DNA from: a virus
Length of the DNA: 23,001 bases
Virus record (IMG/VR): IMGVR_UViG_3300027134_000005
Coordinates: 1-23,001 of that record
Strand: one strand, 5' to 3'
Shown: positions 18,005-23,001 of the stretch, one piece after another
Numbering within the stretch: position 1 is the stretch's first letter
Layout: each line of letters opens with the position of its first letter
The notes under the pieces: model-generated
The model's database searches: none
What the model saw: the letters and a program-made list of their open reading frames with translations, nothing else
Told to the model about the DNA's origin: nothing
Made by a program: the position numbers and the translations under genes

Positions 18005-18617
18005 TTGGATCTTTCACAAATACCTGAGGCAGGTCACCATCAACAGCAATCAGAATTACTATTTGCTCAATATCGAGATCGTACCTCTCCTTGCACATAA
18101 GAGCATAGGCAGTCGACTGGATGAAATAATTCTCAATCCACTTCTCCTGCTTCCGTTTACCGGATGTCTTATAGTCTAGGATCGTGTATTTGCCTGCATA
18201 TTTACAAATCAGATCCGATGTACCAGCAGACCTCAATCTATCGGAATACAGCGGATATTCGATACCATACACCTCTTCTACGTTCTGGTCAACATAAGGC
18301 TGAATGTCTAAGAACAGAGATGTTGTTGTTGGTAGTTTGGCAAGAGCAAAGTCTTCTACGTTGGCGACGTAGTCCTCCATCATTGTATGGAGCTTTGTTC
18401 CTCTGCGTGATGCTGTTGATGAAATCCTATTTGCTTCTGCTTCTCCGACCTTCTCTCTCCACGCAGTTATCCCGTCCTTGGATAGCTGTGAGAGGATTGT
18501 CGTTACAGACCGGTACTTGTCACCGTTTGGTGTGACATAGTATCTCTTGCCATCTATCTCGGTTCTTGGAATCTCAAGACGAGGAAGTGGCTTATGCTCA
18601 AAGTATTTGTTTCTCAA
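17961..18617 (-). CDS. PD-(D/E)XK exonuclease (218 aa)
   Basis: Core motifs: RGTKLHTMME (72-81), YGIEYPLYS (117-125), GTSDLI (132-137, D135), the central LDYKTS (147-152; D148 and K150) and IQSTAYA (166-172). These mark a MGME1/RecB-like PD-(D/E)XK nuclease of the kind annotated as exonuclease in T4-like phages of aquatic bacteria. It would degrade or process DNA ends during replication, recombination or host-DNA breakdown. No ATG precedes residue 79; the start is TTG at 18617, 1 nt after the stop of the upstream gene. Confidence 0.86.
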   Translation of the reverse strand: MRNKYFEHKPLPRLEIPRTEIDGKRYYVTPNGDKYRSVTTILSQLSKDGITAWREKVGEAEANRISSTASRRGTKLHTMMEDYVANVEDFALAKLPTTTSLFLDIQPYVDQNVEEVYGIEYPLYSDRLRSAGTSDLICKYAGKYTILDYKTSGKRKQEKWIENYFIQSTAYALMCKERYDLDIEQIVILIAVDGDLPQVFVKDPNDYVKRTIEVFDTY

Positions 18618-18618
18618 T

Positions 18619-18915
18619 TTATGATCTGTATTTGTTTACAACTCTATCAACTTGGGATTCTCTTACAGATCTCGATAAGGTCCTACTAGCTAGTTCGCTA
18701 TTAGGATGAGCTTCCGCAACCTTGGACAATACTTCTTTGAATCCACTGTCAGTTTTGATACCACCAACGTTGGAAACAATATTGATTGCATCACTCGGTT
18801 CGTAGTACCGCTCGATCATTGGCTGACTTTCCATATACGAATCATAATCTGACATTCTCATTGAATGGTCAAACACTTCATTCGTTTCTTTATTTCGAAA
18901 CGTGTATGTTGCCAT
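18619..18915 (-). CDS. conserved T4-like phage protein (98 aa)
   Basis: Starts MATYTFRNKETNEVFDHSMR. It resembles the short 'xTYxFxNxxTxExF' proteins of T4-like aquatic phages: an N-terminal beta hairpin related in shape to zinc ribbons of the FmdB type but without cysteines, then a central linker. The conserved block KTDSGFKEVLSKVAEAHPNS (residues about 54-73) and a basic C-terminus VDRVVNKYRS follow. Probably co-produced with the exonuclease, immediately downstream. Function unknown. Confidence 0.78.
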   Translation of the reverse strand: MATYTFRNKETNEVFDHSMRMSDYDSYMESQPMIERYYEPSDAINIVSNVGGIKTDSGFKEVLSKVAEAHPNSELASRTLSRSVRESQVDRVVNKYRS

Positions 18916-18918
18916 ATA

Positions 18919-19188
18919 TTATTTTGTAGGTCCTTTTACATTCCACTCATTACCTTTGGGAGCTTTAGGAGCTCTCTTTACTGCAGGCTTTTTTACTGGA
19001 CGTGCAGGCTCAGCAACGATGTTCTTAGAATCTTCCTCTGTGATTACCATATTAGGTTCTATCTTAGGAATATATTCTATCTCTGAAGATTCGTGGCGCT
19101 TAGCCCAAACCCAGTGTGTCAAATTAAGAAGTTGTTTCTCAATAACATCCATCAACCCACTATTCCAAAACCAATGACCTTTATCCAT
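18919..19188 (-). CDS. phage protein with Lys/Pro-rich tail (89 aa)
   Basis: Starts MDKGHWFWNSGLMDVIEKQL with AAGGAG about 7 nt upstream. Aromatic/helical first 30 residues, an acidic middle (SSEIEYIPKIEPNMVITEED), then a basic tail rich in Lys, Pro and Ala (RPVKKPAVKRAPKAPKGNEW). It looks like a small adaptor with a disordered tail for DNA, RNA or a partner. Overlaps the preceding gene by 8 nt. Family not recognised. Confidence 0.72.
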   Translation of the reverse strand: MDKGHWFWNSGLMDVIEKQLLNLTHWVWAKRHESSEIEYIPKIEPNMVITEEDSKNIVAEPARPVKKPAVKRAPKAPKGNEWNVKGPTK

Positions 19189-19369
19189 GTCTAGTCTCCT
19201 TTTCTTGTTTAGTATCTATATCCTCATAATAGAAGTGATCATACTTCTTGTTCTGCAGAGCTCTGTCGATATCTCTTACAGACCGATCAAAATGTTCTTT
19301 TTTGATTGCCTTAATTACGTGATGCTGTTTCTCGTCCAACGTACGAAACTGTTTATTCGTCTTGCCCAT
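19181..19369 (-). CDS. small charged phage protein (62 aa)
   Basis: Starts MGKTNKQFRTLDEKQHHVIK; GAGGG about 6 nt upstream. Almost wholly Lys/Glu/Asp/His-rich helix: AIKKEHFDRSVRDIDRALQN, followed by KKYDHFYYEDIDTKQEKE. Probably a small nucleic-acid or replication-protein partner. It sits between DUF6433 and the next small gene. Not recognised. Confidence 0.74.
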   Translation of the reverse strand: MGKTNKQFRTLDEKQHHVIKAIKKEHFDRSVRDIDRALQNKKYDHFYYEDIDTKQEKETRHG

Positions 19370-19786
19370 TTAGCCCTCTAGTAGTCCTGGATACATCTCT
19401 TCAACAAACTTCTTTGTAATTCCCTTATAAGGAAGTTTCTTGTCCTTAATTGTCGCAATCAATTCAGCATCTTCTTTATCAAGATTCTCTAGAAATTGAA
19501 TGAACAAGTACTCGCGTCTTGTTTGCTTCAATGTCGGATGTCCACCATCAAGAAACAAATACATCTTACGAAGTTCACTATACAAAACGCTTTGAAGGTC
19601 AGGTAAGTCATTTAATTTAAAAGGAGGCTTACCTTCTGGTAGAAGGAATTTGATTCTAGGATCATATGCTAGCTTGAGTACGGTTCTCAATGCAACAGAG
19701 TCCCATTTATTTAACCAGTCAATCTTGTCCTGCTTCTTCTCAAATTCAGAAGCCTTCTTCAGTATCTCAGCTAGACCAATTTTCAT
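19370..19786 (-). CDS. DUF6433-family T4-like phage protein (138 aa)
   Basis: Recognised from its order of blocks: SVALRTVLKLAYDPRIKFLL (about residues 30-49), LPEGKPPFKLNDLPD (49-63), ELRKMYLFLDGGHPTLKQTR (about 71-90), EYLFIQFLENLDKEDAELI (about 92-110) and LPYKGITKKFVEEMYPGL. This is a family found in T4-like phages of marine and freshwater bacteria. The length fits. Molecular function is unknown, but it is regularly placed among DNA-metabolism genes; here it follows RNase H. AGGA lies about 6-7 nt before the ATG. Confidence 0.85.
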   Translation of the reverse strand: MKIGLAEILKKASEFEKKQDKIDWLNKWDSVALRTVLKLAYDPRIKFLLPEGKPPFKLNDLPDLQSVLYSELRKMYLFLDGGHPTLKQTRREYLFIQFLENLDKEDAELIATIKDKKLPYKGITKKFVEEMYPGLLEG

Positions 19787-19797
19787 TGTAGTTCCTA

Positions 19798-20643
19798 TTA
19801 AAAGTCATTTGCGCTCTCCATTAATGAAGATAATTTATGTTGCTGGAAGTAATTTATAATATTTGTTTTCTTAGGAGTATTGAGAGCTGCGTAGTATTGA
19901 TCAAGGATTTGATTAGTTATTCTATCAGGTATCTCAGATAGATCAATTAACTTTTTGTTCCTCACAATACCAATTTTGAATTCTGGAATATCATACAATG
20001 TATCCCAATCCAGCTTGACCCATTCATCTAACTTTGTTTTCATTATCTTTTTTTGTCTAACACCGTCAACCAATGAAGCATCTGGTGACATAGCATTAGG
20101 CACTCCGTCTCCGCTGTCTCCTCGGATCACCAACTCTTTCAAATATAGATCTGGTCGCTCTACTTTGATATTCTTTTTACGAATAGGATCAAACTGAATC
20201 ACTTTTGAATTGTGTAACTGAATAAAGTCTTTGTCTGCAGATAGAATAAGAACATCCTCGTTTGATTCTTTTGCAAGAGTCGCAATGATATCATCAGCTT
20301 CTGCAGTTTCGACATGCAGTACGATATATGGTAGATTGTCTTTGATCTCTTGTCTGATCTTGTTAAGTATCTCAAACAATGCAGACCAGTCGATATTGCT
20401 TTCTTCTCTCATCTTCTTGCGACCAGCTTTGTAGTAAGGGAACAGAGCTTTGCGCCAGTAATTCTTATCATCACAGGCAATAATCATGTCCCCGTACACT
20501 GCTCCAAACTTCTGTTTATATAGACGGAGCGAGTTGAGGATCATGTGTCGAACAAGACCCTCCTCTACAGCTAGATCAGTATGGTTTCCGATCTGCGCCA
20601 TCAAGTTAGATATACAGACCTGATTAAAATCTACGAGAATCAT
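19798..20643 (-). CDS. rnh: RNase H / 5'-3' flap exonuclease, T4 Rnh type (281 aa)
   Basis: The FEN-1/T4 RNase H fold is evident. Metal-binding acidic residues: D5 (LVDFN), D58/D59 (ACDDK), E115, D117 and D118 (TAEADDIIA), D137 and D139 (SADKDF), then D176 and D179 in the helix-hairpin part GDSGDGVPN (175-183). In T4 this enzyme removes RNA primers from lagging-strand fragments and has 5'-3' exonuclease and flap activity. T4's version is about 305 residues. The ATG overlaps the stop of the glycosyltransferase by ATGA. Confidence 0.92.
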   Translation of the reverse strand: MILVDFNQVCISNLMAQIGNHTDLAVEEGLVRHMILNSLRLYKQKFGAVYGDMIIACDDKNYWRKALFPYYKAGRKKMREESNIDWSALFEILNKIRQEIKDNLPYIVLHVETAEADDIIATLAKESNEDVLILSADKDFIQLHNSKVIQFDPIRKKNIKVERPDLYLKELVIRGDSGDGVPNAMSPDASLVDGVRQKKIMKTKLDEWVKLDWDTLYDIPEFKIGIVRNKKLIDLSEIPDRITNQILDQYYAALNTPKKTNIINYFQQHKLSSLMESANDF

Positions 20644-21602
20644 TTTAGTGGATATTCAATTCGTTTATGTTCTTGCAACATTGATACAAGTAGGTTCTGC
20701 CATTGGTTCTTTCTATTTTGCCAACCGTAGAATGCATCTATGTAAGCCTTCTGAGCTTGCAATGTCTTTGTTGTATCATTATGATTGTACATCCGAATTG
20801 CATTAGAAGTCAACTCATAGAACATCTTGGCATGGTCTCTTGCATTATCCTGCCATTGATACATCCAAGTCCAGTTAGCAGCAGTCTCGTACAATGCACC
20901 GTAGTTAGGATGAACACAGAATAAACCAGCTGACATTGCTTCTAGTAAACTAATACAAGAAGTCTCTAGCCATGTATTTGGATATGCGTAAATGTGAGCT
21001 TGTTGTAATGCTGCTCTGACTTCACTGTTTGGAACAGCACCGTGATAGTTGATCTTTGGATGTGCTTTACAAAAGTCAAACAACTCTTGATACGGTTCAT
21101 CTCGTTGTTCCCAACCATAGATCTTGAAGCTGGAATAGACATCGAGTTCAATATTATCAAACTCTTTGCATAGATTATCGAATGCAGAAATAAGAATGTT
21201 TAGGCCACGGTGCGGTGTTGTATGATAGATCAGCTTGATCTTATCTTTTGGTTTCTCGACGTACGGTATTGGCTCGATTGCATTGTGAAGGACAACACAC
21301 TTATACCAAGGTAATCCGTAATGCTTCTGATATGCCTGCATCTGCCAGTTAGATACAAATACGAGCTTATCAAACCGGTTCCATCCACCAGCTTTTAGAT
21401 GATCTGATTCTGGATCACCAGGTAAGTCATGCAACCAGTATATTTTAATCTTGCTGTCATCAACTTCTCTGACACGAGAAGGAATGATTTGAAAATATTG
21501 TAAGAGATCTGCAGGAAGGTTGTTGTACAGCGCTTCTTGCATCAATTCAGTGCCACCCTTTGCGTTCTGGGCAAGCTCATTAGTTTCCATTGTAAGTTCC
21601 AT
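20640..21602 (-). CDS. family 4 glycosyltransferase (320 aa)
   Basis: A GT-B fold enzyme of the GT4 kind: the N-terminal AKGGTEL (14-20), FVSNW (82-86) at the domain boundary, HRGLN (131-135), and the conserved nucleotide-sugar site E213-x7-E221 in LETSCISLLEAMSAG, followed by HPNYGALYE. It transfers a sugar from an NDP-sugar to an unknown acceptor. Related enzymes occur in T4-like aquatic phages, where they may modify DNA, phage proteins or surface glycans. First gene behind the perfect promoter at 21679-21707. A second start, METNELAQN at 21590, is possible. Confidence 0.88.
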   Translation of the reverse strand: MELTMETNELAQNAKGGTELMQEALYNNLPADLLQYFQIIPSRVREVDDSKIKIYWLHDLPGDPESDHLKAGGWNRFDKLVFVSNWQMQAYQKHYGLPWYKCVVLHNAIEPIPYVEKPKDKIKLIYHTTPHRGLNILISAFDNLCKEFDNIELDVYSSFKIYGWEQRDEPYQELFDFCKAHPKINYHGAVPNSEVRAALQQAHIYAYPNTWLETSCISLLEAMSAGLFCVHPNYGALYETAANWTWMYQWQDNARDHAKMFYELTSNAIRMYNHNDTTKTLQAQKAYIDAFYGWQNRKNQWQNLLVSMLQEHKRIEYPLK

Positions 21603-21651
21603 GTTAGTTCAATAATAAGATCAACGTTAATTATATATGCGTTTTTGAATG

Positions 21652-21659
21652 CATAAATA
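21652..21659 (+). promoter_or_regulatory. T4-type late-promoter-like motif (CATAAATA)
   Basis: CATAAATA matches the T4-family late promoter TATAAATA at seven of eight positions. It lies on the plus strand about 110 bp upstream of the 269-residue gene, which is expected to be a late gene. Such short motifs arise by chance in AT-rich DNA, so it is only suggestive. Confidence 0.35.
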
Positions 21660-21678
21660 TCAGGAAATTGAAGTTTTT

Positions 21679-21707
21679 ATTATATATCATATTCTTCTTA
21701 ATGTCAA
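21679..21707 (-). promoter_or_regulatory. perfect sigma70-type promoter (TTGACA-17-TATAAT)
   Basis: -35 TTGACA 21702-21707, 17-bp spacer, -10 TATAAT 21679-21684, all exact consensus. Predicted start near 21672, giving a leader of about 70 nt before the GT4 gene. The leader holds a small TATGC / GCATA inverted repeat. Likely to drive the operon 21602-15538. Confidence 0.85.
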
Positions 21708-21725
21708 CAATATTGGAGATATTTA

Positions 21726-21767
21726 ATGGTTAGTTTGAATTTGTCATGGGAACTGCTCATGACCTAA
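21726..21767 (+). CDS. 13-codon upstream ORF before the virion-type gene
   Basis: ATG at 21726 with GGAG 8 nt upstream; translation MVSLNLSWELLMT, stop TAA at 21765-21767, one base before the ATG of the 269-residue gene, which has no good ribosome site of its own. It may couple or regulate translation. It contains an inverted repeat (21743-21763). Confidence 0.35.
   Translation: MVSLNLSWELLMT
21743..21763 (+). repeat. inverted repeat before the start of the 269-aa gene
   Basis: GTCATG (21743-21748), 9-base loop, CATGAC (21758-21763), perfect 6-bp arms, five bases before the ATG at 21769. In mRNA it would place a hairpin over the ribosome-binding region. Confidence 0.55.
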
Positions 21768-21768
21768 A

Positions 21769-22578
21769 ATGGATCCGTTCACCCTCTTTGCTCTGGCGAA
21801 CGGCGCAGTTGCTGCAGTCAAAAAAGGATGTCAACTATACAAAGACATTAAAAGTGCTGCTGGCGATGTCAAGGGCGTCTTAAAAGATCTAGATGCACAA
21901 TTCGCCAAGGCACACCCTCCTGATAAGCCAGCAAGCTCAGCAGCTGTCAAACAACTCAACGAAGAAAAAGCTCGTGTTGTAGATCTCAATAAACGCAGCG
22001 AAGAAGCCCCTAACCTTTACACTGAAATTGGTGAATATCTTGGCCAGTACTATGATAACTACTTTAAATGTGTTGCTGTCTTAGAGGAAGAAGAAAAGAA
22101 AAGTAAAACTGTAGTATATACAGGTGGAGATAGTCTTGCTAAGAGGGCACTGAAGCGTGTTCTGATGAAAAAGCAATTGGAGCAGATGGGAACAGAGCTC
22201 AGAGAGCTAATGACATATCAAAGCCCTCCAGAGCTAGGTGCACTGTTCTCAGAAGTCGAAGCAATGACAAAGGAACTTGGTAAGCAGCAACGGTATCTTA
22301 TTGTACAGCAAATGGAGCGAGAGGCTGTTGAGGCTAAGAGAAGAGCTGTAAGGAGGAAGCACCACGAAATTGATTTTGCACTTGGTGTTGCTTTTTTGGT
22401 TATAGTTATTGTGATAATGTTTTTGTTCATGTACATATCACACGACGCTCAAAAGAGATGGCCTCAGCTAAATACTTCTAGCGGCCAAGAGTACAGAAGA
22501 AAACTAGAATTGCTTGAGATACAAGAGACTCAGCAAAAACTACAAAAAAGAAAGAAAGAATTAGAAAGAGAACAATAA
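21769..22578 (+). CDS. membrane-anchored coiled-coil protein, probably virion-associated (269 aa)
   Basis: The N-terminus MDPFTLFALANGAVAAVKKG with QLYKDIKSAAGDVKGVLKDL resembles the 'MDPxTxxALAxGA...AAVKxGxxLYK' proteins found near tail and baseplate genes of T4-like aquatic phages. A long helical, coiled-coil-prone region follows (about residues 57-200). One transmembrane helix spans about 203-223 (ALGVAFLVIVIVIMFLFMYI). The C-terminal coiled coil is very charged (QETQQKLQKRKKELEREQ). A membrane helix in a virion protein would suit a tail-tape or ejection role; this is inferred. It is the only sizeable plus-strand gene, and GGAG is far upstream (before the 13-codon ORF). Confidence 0.72.
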   Translation: MDPFTLFALANGAVAAVKKGCQLYKDIKSAAGDVKGVLKDLDAQFAKAHPPDKPASSAAVKQLNEEKARVVDLNKRSEEAPNLYTEIGEYLGQYYDNYFKCVAVLEEEEKKSKTVVYTGGDSLAKRALKRVLMKKQLEQMGTELRELMTYQSPPELGALFSEVEAMTKELGKQQRYLIVQQMEREAVEAKRRAVRRKHHEIDFALGVAFLVIVIVIMFLFMYISHDAQKRWPQLNTSSGQEYRRKLELLEIQETQQKLQKRKKELEREQ

Positions 22579-22683
22579 ATGACCATAGAGATCATCTTCT
22601 TGATGGTCTTAGTTGCATTTGATACCCTACTAGCTTTGATATTTCTTTTCTACCTACTAAGACAACTGTTGCGTTCTTTATGA
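22579..22683 (+). CDS. 34-residue membrane micro-protein
   Basis: ATG directly follows the TAA stop of the 269-residue gene; TGA at 22681-22683. Starts MTIEIIFLMVLVAFDTLLAL and ends RQLLRSL. One transmembrane helix; basic C-terminus. AAAGAG about 8 nt upstream of the ATG acts as the ribosome site. It ends 1 nt before the convergent FkbM gene. A small inner-membrane protein, e.g. lysis-related or partner of the larger membrane protein, is possible but unproven. Confidence 0.55.
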   Translation: MTIEIIFLMVLVAFDTLLALIFLFYLLRQLLRSL

Positions 22684-22684
22684 T

Positions 22685-23001
22685 TTACAACAATGCTGCT
22701 TCAAATAGTTGCTTGGTGATACTATCGCCCATCTGAATTTGTTTTAATCCAACAGGTATGTCAGATTCTTTTGGAACACAGAAAGCATTCCCCTCATATT
22801 TTAAATCTAGATTTTCTTCGTTAATAATATATCCTTCTGGCTCCCAAATATTTCTCATTTGTTTATTATGATTATTTGGATTGTATTTTGTGTATATGTG
22901 CCAAAAAGGAATATATCCTAGCTTATAAATCTTTTCCAATAGCTGATCATTACCCTTTTTGTTATTGAACTCAATATACAACAACGGCTTATGTTTCTTT
23001 A
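22685..23001 (-). CDS. FkbM-family methyltransferase, C-terminal part (cut at right edge)
   Basis: The frame is open to the right edge (residues read ...KKHKPLLYIEFNNKKGND), so about 105 C-terminal residues are visible. The blocks KPLLYIEF, YKLGYIPFWHIYTKYNPNNH and AFCVPKESD match the C-terminus of FkbM-type SAM-dependent methyltransferases (Methyltransf_21), which O-methylate sugars or polyketides. The SAM-binding N-terminal part lies outside the window. Such genes are frequent in phages of aquatic bacteria, presumably altering surface or capsid glycans. It is convergent with the plus-strand genes. Confidence 0.75.
   Translation of the reverse strand, partial: KKHKPLLYIEFNNKKGNDQLLEKIYKLGYIPFWHIYTKYNPNNHNKQMRNIWEPEGYIINEENLDLKYEGNAFCVPKESDIPVGLKQIQMGDSITKQLFEAALL

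Noticed and set aside
1-23001. CRISPR arrays, insertion sequences, integrase or att sites
   Set aside because: No regularly spaced identical repeats, transposase or integrase motifs or flanking duplications were seen; only the promoter modules recur.

Overview
The window looks like part of the genome of a large, lytic, T4-like tailed phage (myovirus) that infects a Gram-negative, probably aquatic, proteobacterium. The host cannot be fixed further from the sequence. The main reasons are: (1) an extremely compact layout in which almost every gene is on the minus strand and many neighbours share a 4-base ATGA stop/start overlap; (2) a T4 RNase H-type 5' nuclease beside a DUF6433 protein and a PD-(D/E)XK exonuclease, a set I associate with T4-like phages of marine and freshwater bacteria; (3) dozens of small phage-type proteins of unknown function; and (4) envelope-modifying enzymes. 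No tRNA, rRNA, CRISPR array, transposase, integrase or plasmid gene was recognised.

Layout on the minus strand, in direction of transcription. A perfect-consensus sigma70-type promoter (21679-21707) drives a GT4 glycosyltransferase, RNase H, DUF6433, small proteins, a PD-(D/E)XK exonuclease, a lipoprotein, an LpxH-like metallophosphatase, a GT2 glycosyltransferase and a zinc-ribbon protein (down to 15538). From 15514 to about 7100 a set of small-gene transcription units follows. Each is headed by a promoter with a 17-bp spacer, and five of these promoters form a 60-bp module that also carries an upstream GCTAAGAAT box at an identical distance. The units contain an AAA+ ATPase, a SWIM zinc-finger protein, a zinc ribbon, small membrane proteins and phage hypotheticals. 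A GC-rich, repeat- and hairpin-containing stretch (about 6655-6845) separates these from a second small-gene block. That block contains another promoter (4421-4449) in front of a second AAA+ ATPase and runs to the left edge, where a protein with a twin-arginine (Tat) signal is cut off.

Only the right end has plus-strand genes: a 269-residue membrane-anchored coiled-coil protein (probably virion-associated) and a 34-residue membrane peptide. Upstream of them are a T4-type late-promoter-like motif, a 13-codon upstream ORF and an inverted repeat. They converge on the end of a minus-strand FkbM-family methyltransferase cut by the right edge.

Functionally, the left two thirds resemble an early 'host-takeover' region read by host RNA polymerase. 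The 15.9-21.6 kb segment joins DNA processing (RNase H, exonuclease) with surface-glycan or lipid A chemistry (LpxH-like hydrolase, two glycosyltransferases, lipoprotein). The FkbM methyltransferase next door may belong to the same theme. At least fifteen genes listed here encode products shorter than about 60 residues and were placed by reading start codons, Shine-Dalgarno sequences and stop/start overlaps directly.
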